A DNA stretch of 64,000 nt from Marinicrinis sediminis (GTDB taxonomy: Bacteria > Bacillota > Bacilli > Paenibacillales > KCTC-33676), in contig NZ_JBHUMM010000045.1 of assembly GCF_042685085.1 (NCBI RefSeq), forward strand, positions 62,001-126,000. The letters are read 5' to 3'. Of this stretch, positions 54,601-63,254 are shown in pieces (position 1 is the first letter of the stretch; the number at the start of each line of letters is the position of its first letter). Below the pieces are notes generated by a model. That model worked only from the letters and a program-made list of their open reading frames with translations, searched no databases and had not been told where the DNA came from. The position numbers and the translations under genes are program-made.

Positions 54601-55198
54601 TGATGCCCCATTCTCCGTTGGGCTCATTGATGTAGTTCCAGTATTTAATGTTCGTATATCCTTTTTCATGAATCATATGCTCGATCAGAGCGGACATCAT
54701 CTCCATCCATCTCGGATCGGTTGAATCATCGAAGTGCAGCGGGTCCTGTGTAGATTTGGACCACTCACCCAAAATGACTTCGATGTCATTGGCCTGCGCA
54801 TAGTCGAGAATGGCATACACTCTCTCCATGTCATCATTTCCCCAGTTAGCCGGGTCTTCCCAATAATATTGGATGCCGTCCTGCGAATCGGACGGGTCCA
54901 GCTTCGCATACCATCTGGCCTGCAAAATCGTTCGGATAATCGGCGGTTTCATAAAACCAACGCGATCGGTAATCATATTCCATTGTTCATACGTATAGTC
55001 GGTCACCGTCGGGTCCTGCGGATCCCACTGAACCCCTACCCCCAAGTAGTGATCCTCCAGTACCTCATTGGCATCTACATATACGGTTGCATCAGCCTGA
55101 GCAACCTCTTCGGCCTGCACCTCTCCCTGCTGCCATCCCAATCCTGCAGTCGACAGAACGAGTGCAATCATCAATACCATACACAATGTCTTCTTCAT
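51689..55198 (-). CDS. Large secreted clan GH-A glycoside hydrolase with three repeated modules and Fn3
   Basis: A 1169-residue secreted enzyme; the signal peptide ends about residue 29 (VQAEE). Residues 35 to about 500 are a (beta/alpha)8 barrel plus a beta domain, with acid/base Glu192 (NYINEPNGEW) and probable nucleophile Glu302 (FMMGEAGLADG), similar to the GH39/GH5 group. Three related modules follow (about 530-680, 681-815, 816-960), each opening with L(E/D)N(F/W) and containing YFEGDASR.KR and NYL.L-type strands. A fibronectin-III domain (about 962-1055) and a C-terminal beta domain complete it. The start follows TAGGAGG. Its neighbours suggest a plant beta-glycan target. It shares an operator-like element with the transporter operon. 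Confidence 0.85.
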   Translation of the reverse strand: MKKTLCMVLMIALVLSTAGLGWQQGEVQAEEVAQADATVYVDANEVLEDHYLGVGVQWDPQDPTVTDYTYEQWNMITDRVGFMKPPIIRTILQARWYAKLDPSDSQDGIQYYWEDPANWGNDDMERVYAILDYAQANDIEVILGEWSKSTQDPLHFDDSTDPRWMEMMSALIEHMIHEKGYTNIKYWNYINEPNGEWGISDEGKDRWTVWSIGVRRLHEKLKEKGLEDDILIVGPDSTSADNWVDMTADHLPDVVDVYDIHRYATDSDIMSGNIEKTVASKKAYYMENDPYGGVDKPFMMGEAGLADGKNHLDQQFRVYDFEYGVMMSDYINQTMRGGQASIILWSLDDSMHRLDAFDPSSTYKVWGFWHTLGTEEEQALRPWYYTSSLYARNFPRGSQTVFASKSGINNVHVAAAKIPNGNEYDLSFALVNNQPEAKTIKLVMPAATAPVTMNQYNYFENDRPVDANGYPVASGTLTDVDLTQGIDITLPGRGVILLSTLETGTSPIALDENATIPVTGGETVQGYTSVIEDELENFEHIYDLSDGWQMDTGNADLYFEGDASRIKRGWDNAQHVTYQLNDMDHFEAKFFYNAGTLPFDAEQTVKFYTSPDGTTWEPMPAQFSNPSPTADGWMKIVYTPGAKMPANTAYLKLEVLPDGDSGNDGNSWTPQLAYMKLTRTLVDTLENFNKMYDYGGFQSDSSNPDYFNGDTSRMKRTSSSSEAIVYRLNDIGDFKVDAGYQGTLGDKVTFDISPDGENWTPIGADFTEPQVFTDWYLTSFTPNEVIPVGTNYLRIWANAGGEVWDPQIMNVTISPVAKKLVDGLDNWQHIASHSDGWSFDNGNAETYFEGDASRLKRTALDQQEIVYHFTGLDSFSANVYGETGSVDVTSGIDFYTSTDGANWSVVDAVYADGPVPTADNWARFTLKSQAAMPEGTNYLKLVFSETGGNPWSPQLSEVTLISGKKEDKAAPTAPANLRAATYGASYVNLEWDASIDDIGVEAYQVFDGGVLVATVAETSVQLSDLEANSAHDYTVVAVDGTGKTSAASDVLQLTLKSVVSVDQVSFTDYNGTEVTDLNGLSFIKASASVTNNERSDVSTSMIVALYDADGAVQRLSIVEKTLGVDETLTFQAGFDLPSDVTGHEIKVFVWDSLGGMTPYAEPVVFPASS

Positions 55199-55284
55199 GG
55201 ACAGTCCTCCTACGTGGTATGATTCAAACTATAAAATTTCAAGCCTACATAGAAGTATAGTATGGAAGCACTTTCATGTCCTTC

Positions 55285-55304
55285 GACAATCTTCTGATTT
55301 CTTG
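55285..55304. promoter_or_regulatory. Candidate YesN operator upstream of the glycosidase
   Basis: The plus-strand 20-mer GACAATCTTCTGATTTCTTG contains the 13-mer TTCTGATTTCTTG seen at 46701-46713 and CAATCTT as in the regulator-gene array. It lies 87 bases upstream of the glycosidase start. Nothing else clear is seen in 55199-55410. Confidence 0.55.
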
Positions 55305-55410
55305 GACTACCTTCTTGCATCCAATTTCTCTCCGTTCAATGCCACGTCGAGCTCATTCACAAACAACAATACCCGTCTCTTGCCTATCCAGCAGCCTATT
55401 TCATTCCACA

Positions 55411-55441
55411 AAAAACCGCATGATCCTTTTGGTTCATGCGG
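55411..55441 (-). terminator. Terminator of nagB
   Basis: CCGCATGA (55416-55423) pairs with TCATGCGG (55434-55441); the minus strand then runs into six T. Confidence 0.82.
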
Positions 55442-55477
55442 ATTTTCTCTTTGATTCCGTTACGGACGAGCTCCAGA

Positions 55478-56251
55478 TCAGACTGTAACGATGTCCTCTA
55501 TGTCCTTATGATCCTTGCTGTTTCTCACAATGGTCTGCATGGCGGCCTGATCGGCTACGATCGTCACATCCGGATGAAATTGCAGAATAGAAGCCGGTAC
55601 CTCCGGGGTGACCTGACCGAAAAAGGCCTGTTGGAGAATATCGGCCTTCTGTTCACCAAAGGCCATCAAGACTACTTTCCTGGCCTGCATGATCGTACCG
55701 ATGCCGACCGTTATCGCCTGTCTGGGCATCGCTTCAGCAGACTCGAAATACTGCGCGTTGCTGCGGATCGTGCTCTCATCGAGATGCACGACATGGGTCG
55801 CTACCGGAAAGGTCGCAGACGGTTCATTAAAGCCGATGTGCCCGTTGCGCCCGATACCGAGCAGTTGCATATCGATGCCTCCCAGTCGTTGTATCAGCGC
55901 TTCATACCTTGCACATTCCGCTTCCATACAGGCAGAATCACTGCTCGGAATATGGGTGCGTTCAAGCTGAATATTGATATGCTGAAACAAGTGCTGATTC
56001 ATGTAAGAGCTGTAGGATTGCGGATCGGATGGGTGCAGCCCTGTGTACTCATCCAGGTTCACGGAGGATGCTTCAGAAAAATCCACATACCCTTGCCTGT
56101 ACAGCTCAACCAGACGTTTATATACATTCATCGGTGACGACCCTGTGGCCAGGCCCAGCACCGAATCCGGCTTGCGGGTTACCTGAGCTGCGATCATCAT
56201 CGCCAGTTTTTTCTCCAGTCTCTCCCTGTCCACTGCCGTTATAAAACGCAT
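55478..56251 (-). CDS. nagB: Glucosamine-6-phosphate deaminase
   Basis: NagB turns glucosamine-6-phosphate into fructose-6-phosphate and ammonia, linking amino-sugar use to glycolysis. The 257-residue protein has the sugar-isomerase fold with LGLATGSSPMNVYKRLVE, the catalytic Asp in SVNLDEYTGL, and LLGIGRNGHIGFNEPS. ATG at 56251, 8 bases after AAAGGAAG, is preferred to GTG at 56260. There is no nagA or nagP next to it; it follows a YesN/YesM pair and a CUT1 transporter, so that system may bring in amino-sugar oligosaccharides (inference). Confidence 0.96.
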   Translation of the reverse strand: MRFITAVDRERLEKKLAMMIAAQVTRKPDSVLGLATGSSPMNVYKRLVELYRQGYVDFSEASSVNLDEYTGLHPSDPQSYSSYMNQHLFQHINIQLERTHIPSSDSACMEAECARYEALIQRLGGIDMQLLGIGRNGHIGFNEPSATFPVATHVVHLDESTIRSNAQYFESAEAMPRQAITVGIGTIMQARKVVLMAFGEQKADILQQAFFGQVTPEVPASILQFHPDVTIVADQAAMQTIVRNSKDHKDIEDIVTV

Positions 56252-56285
56252 ACCTGACACTTCCTTTACTGCGTTAATCTATCCT

Positions 56286-57899
56286 TCATTGTTGTTGCGT
56301 CTCCACCATTCGTCTATATTCATTTGGTGAGTGACTGGTTTCCTTTTTAAACACTTTGCCGAAATAGCTTTCATCCGCATATCCGCACAGATGCGCGATC
56401 TGACCGACTTTTAACGCCGGATTGCTCAGCAGGGAGCGCGCCTTGTCCATCCGAAGCTTGGTAATGTAATCATTAATGGTCGTATCGAATTTCTGCTTGA
56501 ACAATCGGGACATATATTCGCGGCTCACATAAAAATGTTCGGCCACATCCTTCAGACTGATCGACTGCTCGAAGTTTTCTTCAAGAAATCTTTTGACCAA
56601 ATCAACAGAAGCCTGATCGTCCCGCTGCTTCAGCTGCTGATTCATCTTCGCCACCTGCTGGAGGTGCGCAGTCAGACTCTCCTCCAGCGCTTTCATTGAA
56701 AAGCTGCCCTGCTCATCCCAATAAGACAAGCCACCCGTAACAGGCGCTAACGGCTCCAAGGACGTATTTTTCCGCCAGTCGCGTTCCGCCCGCTCCTGCA
56801 TCAATTTCAATTCCTTCTCCCACCAGGCAATCTGCTCCCGGTTGACCGTCGCGCTTTGAACAACGGGCTGCAAGAACTGCTGTACGTTGCGCGCGATATG
56901 GTCGGTACGTCCGCTCCACAGCGCCAGCTGCAACGACTTCGTTTCATACAGCGAATGCAGTTCCATCTGCGGATATCCCTGTTGTTCGTATACACTGGCG
57001 TAAGTGCTGTCAAACAGGTTGCGCTGCTGGATAGCCGTGACGGCCGTGTCGATACAGGCCTTGATCTGTGCCGGCTTCCCGATCGGTGCGCTGATGTAAT
57101 ATTCCAGCGGCAGTTTCAGCGTTTTGCGCACCCTCGTTTCCAGCTTCTCCGTCCAGAAACGGATATCGAGCTGGTCTCTGCAAACAAGCACAATCAGCCC
57201 GGCATGTGAAAGGTATCTGAACGCACGTCCTGCCTGTTCCTGACCGGCATACTCATTGACAATGTTCAATATGGCAAAGAAGAGATTGTCCATTCGCTTG
57301 GAGAACCATTGTCGTACACGCGGCAGATTTTCGAAGACCGGAATCGCGATAACCCGGAACGGACCCTGCGATGCGGTCAGGCCCAGCTTGTTCCACACCT
57401 GTTCCGCTTCCTGATCGCCTACTGGCATTTCGTCCACCATACGAGTCAGCATCTGATCCATGTATAGCGGCCTTACTTCATTGGCATGGATCGCCTCCTG
57501 GACTTTTTTGCGCTCCCCTTCCTGCTCGAGCTTCCACTGCTGGACCGCTTTTTGCAGCGTACCATTCAACTCGTCTTCATCAATCGGCTTCATCAAGTAA
57601 TCAAATCCGCCGTATTGAATCGTCTTTCTCGTATATTCATAATCATCGTAGCTGCTCACCACGAGGACTTTGCATAAGTAGGCATTGTCTTTCAGCCACT
57701 TCAGCAGTTCAATCCCGTCCATGTTGGGCATTTTCATATCCGTAATAATCAATTCGGGCCGATGCACCTGAATCATATCGACGGCTTTCATGCCATCTGA
57801 CGCTTCCAGCACTTCTGTAATCCCGAGCATATCCATTTCCATCAGCAGCTTGATCCCTTCACGCACGTGGGCCTCATCATCAATGATCAGCAGTTTCAT
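56286..57899 (-). CDS. YesN-type response regulator with AraC output domain
   Basis: A 537-residue regulator. Receiver domain 1-120: LIIDDEAHVREGIKLL, phospho-Asp in LIITDMKMPNMDG, Lys in LMKPIDEDE. A long middle region (about 130-420) is typical of full-length YesN proteins. The AraC domain (about 435-537) reads SLKDVAEHFYVSREYMSRLFKQKFDTTINDYI and QIAHLCGYADESYFGKVFKKETSHSPNEYRR. The start forms an ATGA overlap with the YesM kinase stop. It is intact, unlike the paralogue in the other locus. Confidence 0.95.
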   Translation of the reverse strand: MKLLIIDDEAHVREGIKLLMEMDMLGITEVLEASDGMKAVDMIQVHRPELIITDMKMPNMDGIELLKWLKDNAYLCKVLVVSSYDDYEYTRKTIQYGGFDYLMKPIDEDELNGTLQKAVQQWKLEQEGERKKVQEAIHANEVRPLYMDQMLTRMVDEMPVGDQEAEQVWNKLGLTASQGPFRVIAIPVFENLPRVRQWFSKRMDNLFFAILNIVNEYAGQEQAGRAFRYLSHAGLIVLVCRDQLDIRFWTEKLETRVRKTLKLPLEYYISAPIGKPAQIKACIDTAVTAIQQRNLFDSTYASVYEQQGYPQMELHSLYETKSLQLALWSGRTDHIARNVQQFLQPVVQSATVNREQIAWWEKELKLMQERAERDWRKNTSLEPLAPVTGGLSYWDEQGSFSMKALEESLTAHLQQVAKMNQQLKQRDDQASVDLVKRFLEENFEQSISLKDVAEHFYVSREYMSRLFKQKFDTTINDYITKLRMDKARSLLSNPALKVGQIAHLCGYADESYFGKVFKKETSHSPNEYRRMVETQQQ

Positions 57900-59725
57900 G
57901 ATGCATCTCCTTCCCTGGTCGTCACAGGCAGCGACACCGACACCTTAAATCCGTCAGCCTGTCCTCTGCCGATATGAAATTCCGCATGGTGGTCATAGAA
58001 CAGTTTTAATCGGCGGTAGACATTGATGAGTCCGATTCCGGAATCTTCCGGACGTTCGAACTTCAGATCATCCTCTGCCAGCCAGATGCGCAGCTTCTCT
58101 ATATGGGCGTCATCGACGTGCGCGCCATTGTCTTCAATCTCGATATGAATGCGGTCCTTTTGCCCTTTCACCCGAATCCAGAGCATCCCGCCGTCACTGG
58201 TCTGATCCAGTCCATGCTTGAAGTAATTCTCGACCAGCGGCTGCAGGGTCATCTTCGGAATGAGAGCCTCCATCAGATACGGATCAGCCGCATCCATGTC
58301 CAGTTCATAGGAGAAGCGATCTCCGAAACGCTGCTTCTGCAGCTTCAGATAGGCCTGGATATGGTGCACTTCTTTCTGGATCGTCACGATATCCTCTTCC
58401 GCATTCATGCTGTAGCGCATAATCTCCGACAGCGACCGCAGAAGACGATGAATGGGCTTCATGTTGTTTTGCAGCGCCAGCGTGCCGATGGATTGCAGCG
58501 TATTATGCAAAAAGTGCGGGTTGATCTGGGATTGCAGCACCTTCAACTGATTGGTCTTGTTCTGCAGCTTCCAGCGATACTCCCGATTGATATAATCGTT
58601 AATCGTCTCGACCATCGACTGAAAGGTTCTGCCCAGTCTGCCGATCTCATCGTCTCCAAACGACTTGAAGCGCATTTGCAGGTCGCCCTGCTTGACCTCT
58701 TCCATCTGACCGGACAGGATACGAATCGGATTGGTAATCTTGAACGAGACGAACAGCGTCGCCAGCACGACCAGCAGAAGCACAAGCGAACCGATAGCAA
58801 TATTCATCAGCACGACGGCCCGCGCATCCTCATAAAGGAAATCGTAGGGAATCATCTTGATCAACGTCCATCCCCCGAGTTCCTGCGCCAAGCGGTCATA
58901 CACGATCACGCCCTGGAAGTCCTCATCCTCCCAATCCAAATATCCGCTGGACGCTTCCTGCCAACCTACCGCCTTGGCCCACTTGGAAGGATCGCCCCCA
59001 GTGGCTGAACTGGACGAGATCAGGACATCATCATCGACATCCACCAGATAAAATTGCTCCTGACCCGGATTGAACAGCTTCTTGGTCATTTTGGCAATCT
59101 GCCTCGTATCCAGATCGATCGACAAATAGCCGAGAAAAGTGCGATCCGGATAATCGAAAATGGCGCGATGGATCGAGAACACCACCGTGTTGGAATGGTA
59201 CTCATATTCGGTTAAGCCGTACGTATGCAGCAAATGATTCGATTCGATCAGCATATGTCCAGGCTGTTCCTTGGCTTCGCTGTAGACTGCATACTGATCC
59301 GGGTTCATATCTCTCGCATTCATATGATAGGTCTTGGAGGTGGAGAAAGCCTGCTTGCGGCTTTCAATATAGAAGACCACCTGCTCCACATGATCATTAA
59401 AATGGGAAAAAGAAGCCAGCATATTGCGTATTTCATCAAAGGACGCATATTCTTCACTCGTGCTCGTCTTCATAATATTCATCAATCTGGAGTTATGGTA
59501 AATGGACAAGGTCAATCGATTCATGTTGTCCATATAATTTTCCAGATTGGTCTTGCCCTGATAAATCAGATTCAGATTCTCCTGAATGGAGGTGTCCTTC
59601 ATCGATTCCTTCGTATGGTGGTATGTCCATACAATGGAGGAACCAAACGGAATGATCGTGATCATCAGCAATAAGGCAATCATCTTGAGGCGAATACTCT
59701 TTCTCATAAATTCCGGCATCTGCAT
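57896..59725 (-). CDS. YesM-type sensor histidine kinase
   Basis: A 609-residue membrane kinase: helix 1 (about 14-33), a dCache-like extracellular domain (about 35-290), helix 2 (about 300-322), HAMP (KITNPIRILSGQMEEVKQGDL), phospho-acceptor in SQINPHFLHNTLQSIG, and a GHKL ATPase (LVENYFKHGLDQTSDGG, IEIEDNGAHVDD, SGIGLINVYRRLKLFY). The usual DNGxGI box is altered to DNGAHV, which may weaken nucleotide binding. Starts at 59725 and at the ATG at 59707 are both possible. It is coupled to the regulator gene downstream and follows the transporter genes. Confidence 0.94.
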   Translation of the reverse strand: MQMPEFMRKSIRLKMIALLLMITIIPFGSSIVWTYHHTKESMKDTSIQENLNLIYQGKTNLENYMDNMNRLTLSIYHNSRLMNIMKTSTSEEYASFDEIRNMLASFSHFNDHVEQVVFYIESRKQAFSTSKTYHMNARDMNPDQYAVYSEAKEQPGHMLIESNHLLHTYGLTEYEYHSNTVVFSIHRAIFDYPDRTFLGYLSIDLDTRQIAKMTKKLFNPGQEQFYLVDVDDDVLISSSSATGGDPSKWAKAVGWQEASSGYLDWEDEDFQGVIVYDRLAQELGGWTLIKMIPYDFLYEDARAVVLMNIAIGSLVLLLVVLATLFVSFKITNPIRILSGQMEEVKQGDLQMRFKSFGDDEIGRLGRTFQSMVETINDYINREYRWKLQNKTNQLKVLQSQINPHFLHNTLQSIGTLALQNNMKPIHRLLRSLSEIMRYSMNAEEDIVTIQKEVHHIQAYLKLQKQRFGDRFSYELDMDAADPYLMEALIPKMTLQPLVENYFKHGLDQTSDGGMLWIRVKGQKDRIHIEIEDNGAHVDDAHIEKLRIWLAEDDLKFERPEDSGIGLINVYRRLKLFYDHHAEFHIGRGQADGFKVSVSLPVTTREGDAS

Positions 59726-59864
59726 GCACCTGCCTGTTCGTCATGATGTAACCCCTCTATCGTAACACATCCCGTAAAATCGTTAACCGGTCCATTTCAC
59801 CAGGGTGCAACGAAAGGGAGACATCGGTTCATGGCCGAACGAATCCGACCGACTGTCCAGTGAC

Positions 59865-59897
59865 AAAAAGCTCCCGGCCCTGAAAGGACCGGGAAGC
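59865..59897 (-). terminator. Terminator of the second sugar-transport operon
   Basis: GCTCCCGG (59870-59877) pairs with CCGGGAAGC (59889-59897, one bulge); the minus strand then continues with five T. The kinase therefore probably has its own promoter in 59726-59864, where none is clear. Confidence 0.7.
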
Positions 59898-59990
59898 CTG
59901 CCCGCCTGTGCGATGGATCAACGGAATTGCGCATCATACCCTAGAGCTGAATCCACGATCCCTCTATTGTTTCCGCTTGTCCTGCGATCT

Positions 59991-61319
59991 TTACTTCTTC
60001 AGTTGTTCCCAAGACTGATCCATTTTCTCCAGCATCGTATTGAAGTCATGCTGATCGCCAATATATCCTTGCACGTTATCCGCGAACTGGTTGGCTACGC
60101 CATCCGGCCATGTCGGGAATACCCAGCGCAGTGTCTTGTCGTCCTTGGAATATTGAATGACGTCTTGGCTGACTCCCATCGGATCTACTGCATCCATATG
60201 GTCAAAAGCCGGAATCATTTTGAACTTGTCGGTGATGTATGCTTTACCAGTTTCCGACATTGCCAGCCAGTTCAGGAATTCCTTCGCTCCGTCCAGATTC
60301 TGGGACTGATTGTTCACGACCCAGTTCATTGGAATGCCGACCTGAATCCGGTCTGTCTTGGATTGATCATCATTTAGCGGCACTGGCAGCAGACCCAGGT
60401 TCAAATCCGGATTCATTTTAGCCAGTTTCGGCTCCACCCAGTTCCCCTGGTGCATCATGGCTGCTTCCCCTGTCGCAAACAAGGTAAGCTGTGTTTCCAT
60501 GTCTGTCGTTAACGGACTCGGGTTGCCATTTTCCAGTACGAAATCCATCAACTCGCCAAATTCCTGGAATTTAGGATTCGCCGCAATGGTTTCGGTTCCT
60601 TCATTCAGCGCTTTAACGAAAGCTGCCGGATCATCTTGCTGGGCAAAAGCCGCATTTGGCATATGCAAACCGACTACCCACCAGGTAGCAAAGCCATTGG
60701 AGAATGGCAGGATACCCGCATCCTGAAGCTTGGCAGCTGCTGCTTTCAGCTCCGTCATCGTCGTTGGCGCCTGTTCAATGCCAGCCTGTGCAAACAGGTC
60801 TTTGTTATAAATAAATCCGAAGCCTTCAATGTTCATCGGCATGCCGTACAGCTTGCCATCCAGCATCATCTGTTCCTTGGCAAACGGGAGAGAATGCTCC
60901 ACCCATGGCTGGTCAGACAAATCGGTCAAATATTCCTTCCACAGCTCCAGCTGCGAAATTCCTTCGACAACAAAGACATCCGGTCCTTTGCCTGCCGCGA
61001 ACTTGGTTTTCAGATTAGCCAACCAATCCGCACCGCCGCCGACGGTTTCAATGGTAAGATCCACATTCGGATGTTCGGCTTCATACGCTTTTTCCATCTC
61101 CTCCATCTCTTCGGCAATCGCTGCCTTGAAGTGGAAGACATGCAGTTCCTTCTTCTCGCCATTTCCTGCGTCTGCTCCGCTGTCAGAGCCGCTGGCTGCG
61201 CCATTGTTCGACGCATTATTGCCTTTGTTGTTTGTTGCATTCTCATTGCCGCCGCCACAAGCTGCAACCAGCGAGACGAGCATCACCAGTACCAAAGAAA
61301 CGATCCAACCTTTTTTCAT
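59991..61319 (-). CDS. Extracellular sugar-binding lipoprotein (CUT1)
   Basis: A 442-residue protein with a signal peptide ending in the lipobox VAACGG and an Asn/Gly/Ser/Asp-rich linker. The mature domain (LHVFHFKAAIAEEMEEMEKAYEAEHPNVDLTIETVGGGADWLANLKTKFAAGKGPDVFVVEG) is a typical CUT1 binding protein. ATG at 61319, 8 bases after GGGAGG, is preferred to the open-frame start at 61337. It is the last gene of the operon permease-permease-binding protein. The ligand is unknown. Confidence 0.93.
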   Translation of the reverse strand: MKKGWIVSLVLVMLVSLVAACGGGNENATNNKGNNASNNGAASGSDSGADAGNGEKKELHVFHFKAAIAEEMEEMEKAYEAEHPNVDLTIETVGGGADWLANLKTKFAAGKGPDVFVVEGISQLELWKEYLTDLSDQPWVEHSLPFAKEQMMLDGKLYGMPMNIEGFGFIYNKDLFAQAGIEQAPTTMTELKAAAAKLQDAGILPFSNGFATWWVVGLHMPNAAFAQQDDPAAFVKALNEGTETIAANPKFQEFGELMDFVLENGNPSPLTTDMETQLTLFATGEAAMMHQGNWVEPKLAKMNPDLNLGLLPVPLNDDQSKTDRIQVGIPMNWVVNNQSQNLDGAKEFLNWLAMSETGKAYITDKFKMIPAFDHMDAVDPMGVSQDVIQYSKDDKTLRWVFPTWPDGVANQFADNVQGYIGDQHDFNTMLEKMDQSWEQLKK

Positions 61320-61380
61320 ATTCATGACCTCCCGCATTCATCATTTTATTTATCAATCATTCTATAGGAATGACTATAAA

Positions 61381-62214
61381 TCAACCTTTTAGTGCGCCAG
61401 CAGTAATACCCTGAATAATGTAGCGCTGCAAAACGAGATACAACAGGATAACCGGGGTGACACTCATGACCATTGCCGGCAAAGCCAGATCCCATTTATT
61501 CATGAACTGGTCAAACAGCTTGCTAATGACCAGCGGAATCGTGAGATACTCCGGACTGTGCAGGATCAGGAGCGGCAACATGAAGTCATTCCAGATCCAC
61601 AATGAATTCAGAATAATGATCGTAACGGTAATCGGCTTGAGGAGCGGAAACACAATGCTCCAGAACAGTCGCATCGGATTACAGCCATCCACGATGGCCG
61701 ATTCCTCAATTTCCAGTGGCACCGACTTCACGAAACCGTGGTACAGGAACAGGTTCAGGGAAACCCCGAATCCAAAATACATGATCACGAGACCGTAAAT
61801 CGTATCGATCAGTCCCAGCGTATTGCCCCACTTCACAAGTGGAATCATCAGTGACTGGAACGGGATTACCATAGCAGACACGAAGATGAAAAACAGAATC
61901 TGGTTCGCCTTGCGTTTCGTTCGGGCCATCTTCCATGCTGCCATGGAACTGATAATAATCAGGCCGAGATTACTGAAGAACGTAACCAGCAGAGAATTGC
62001 GAAAGGCCGAGGCAAACTGGATCTGCTCCCAGGCAGCCGCATAATTGCTGAACACAAATTCCTTCGGCCACGAGATGGTATGCATGAGAATCTCGGCAAA
62101 GCTTTTGACCGAGTTGACAGCAACGAAGTAAAACGGGATGAGGAAGACGAGTGCGAGCGCAATCGCCATGATTTCCAGCAACAGCTTGCTCCAGGAATAT
62201 CTGGATTCACCCAT
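61381..62214 (-). CDS. CUT1 sugar ABC transporter permease (MalG type)
   Basis: A 277-residue permease with six helices and the EAA loop LEIEESAIVDGCNPMRLFWSIVFPLLKP; the C-terminus GITAGALKG is typical of this subunit. The start shares one base with the stop of the upstream permease gene (TAATG), so translation is coupled. It pairs with the MalF-type partner; no ATPase gene is present. Confidence 0.94.
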   Translation of the reverse strand: MGESRYSWSKLLLEIMAIALALVFLIPFYFVAVNSVKSFAEILMHTISWPKEFVFSNYAAAWEQIQFASAFRNSLLVTFFSNLGLIIISSMAAWKMARTKRKANQILFFIFVSAMVIPFQSLMIPLVKWGNTLGLIDTIYGLVIMYFGFGVSLNLFLYHGFVKSVPLEIEESAIVDGCNPMRLFWSIVFPLLKPITVTIIILNSLWIWNDFMLPLLILHSPEYLTIPLVISKLFDQFMNKWDLALPAMVMSVTPVILLYLVLQRYIIQGITAGALKG

Positions 62215-63098
62215 TACATCTCAACCTCCTTTCGCTTCGTTAACGAGACTTGAATGATCGTGATAGCCGCTACAGCCAGGAAGAAGATAAAGGCTTTTGC
62301 CGCTCCGATGCCATAGCGATTGTTGCGAAATGCTTCTTCGTAAATGTGGATCGTCAGCGATTCCGTAGACTGGAACGGACCTCCACCCGTAAGCGCATAG
62401 TTGATATCGAAAATCTTGAACGCATGTGAAATGGTCAGAAACAAGCAGATGGTAAATGCCTGTGCGATCAACGGAATCACGATGACACGCAATCGCTGTA
62501 CACTGTTGGCTCCATCAATCTTGGCTGCCTCCAGCAGGCTCTGATCAATGCCTTGCAGGGCCGCGATATAGATGACCATCATGTATCCGCTTAACTGCCA
62601 GGCAAACACGATGACCAGTCCCCAGAAAGCTGTCGATGCATCACCGAGCCACGGGGTTTTCAGCGCTTCGATCCCCGTCAGGTTGCCGAAGCTCGGAAAG
62701 CCTTTCGTGAAAATAAAGTGCCAGATAAATCCGAGAATCAGCCCCCCGATCACATTCGGGATAAAAAAGGCGGTTCTCAGCATATTTTGCGTTTTCAAAT
62801 AGCTCGTCACCAGCAAGGCCAGGCCAAAGCCGATGACATTCGTCAGGATCACGGCCGTCACAGTAAACCGAAGTGTAAATGAGAAGGAGTCCCGGAACAA
62901 GGGATCGTCCGTGAAGATATGTGTGAAATTAGATAAACCGACCATATTCGGATCACTGGATACGCCGTTCCAGTCCGTGAAGGAGTAGCCCATCCCCATC
63001 ACAAAAGGGATGACGACAATCAGGAAGAAAAAGAATACAGCAGGGCCGGTAAAGAGCCAGTACTCTCCGATTTTCTTGTAGTTGGTTTTGGTTTTCAT
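62214..63098 (-). CDS. CUT1 sugar ABC transporter permease (MalF type)
   Basis: A 294-residue permease with six helices. The EAA loop is LLEAAKIDGANSVQRLRVIVIPLIAQ, and INYALTGGGPFQSTESLTIHIYEEAF is the usual C-terminal region. The start follows GGGAGGGAACAGCCAG. It is the first gene of the second transporter operon. A TATAAT box lies 28 bases upstream of the start. Confidence 0.94.
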   Translation of the reverse strand: MKTKTNYKKIGEYWLFTGPAVFFFFLIVVIPFVMGMGYSFTDWNGVSSDPNMVGLSNFTHIFTDDPLFRDSFSFTLRFTVTAVILTNVIGFGLALLVTSYLKTQNMLRTAFFIPNVIGGLILGFIWHFIFTKGFPSFGNLTGIEALKTPWLGDASTAFWGLVIVFAWQLSGYMMVIYIAALQGIDQSLLEAAKIDGANSVQRLRVIVIPLIAQAFTICLFLTISHAFKIFDINYALTGGGPFQSTESLTIHIYEEAFRNNRYGIGAAKAFIFFLAVAAITIIQVSLTKRKEVEM

Positions 63099-63125
63099 CT
63101 GGCTGTTCCCTCCCTTCTTTCTTTT

Positions 63126-63131
63126 ATTATA
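63126..63131 (-). promoter_or_regulatory. Candidate -10 box of the second transporter operon
   Basis: A perfect TATAAT on the minus strand without a recognisable -35 box 16-18 bases away, as expected for an activator-dependent promoter, perhaps of the intact YesN. A weak cre-like AAAGCGCTTACT lies at 63196-63207. Confidence 0.4.
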
Positions 63132-63221
63132 GAAGTGTGATCGATGTCATTGTACGAACGAAATTGATCTATTCTTGGTACTTTTGTGAATAAATAAAGC
63201 GCTTACTTCGGATTTGACTGC

Positions 63222-63245
63222 GGAGCCTCCTGATAGGAAGGCTCC
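63222..63245 (-). terminator. Hairpin downstream of the Gfo/Idh/MocA gene
   Basis: GGAGCCTCC (63222-63230) pairs with GGAAGGCTCC (63236-63245) with one bulge, 10 bases past the stop. There is no T run, so its strength as a terminator is uncertain. Confidence 0.5.
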
Positions 63246-63254
63246 ACTATTTTG

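Noticed and set aside
63196..63207. cre site upstream of the second transporter operon
   Set aside because: The AAAGCGCTTACT core has two mismatches to the consensus when extended, so it is mentioned only as weak.
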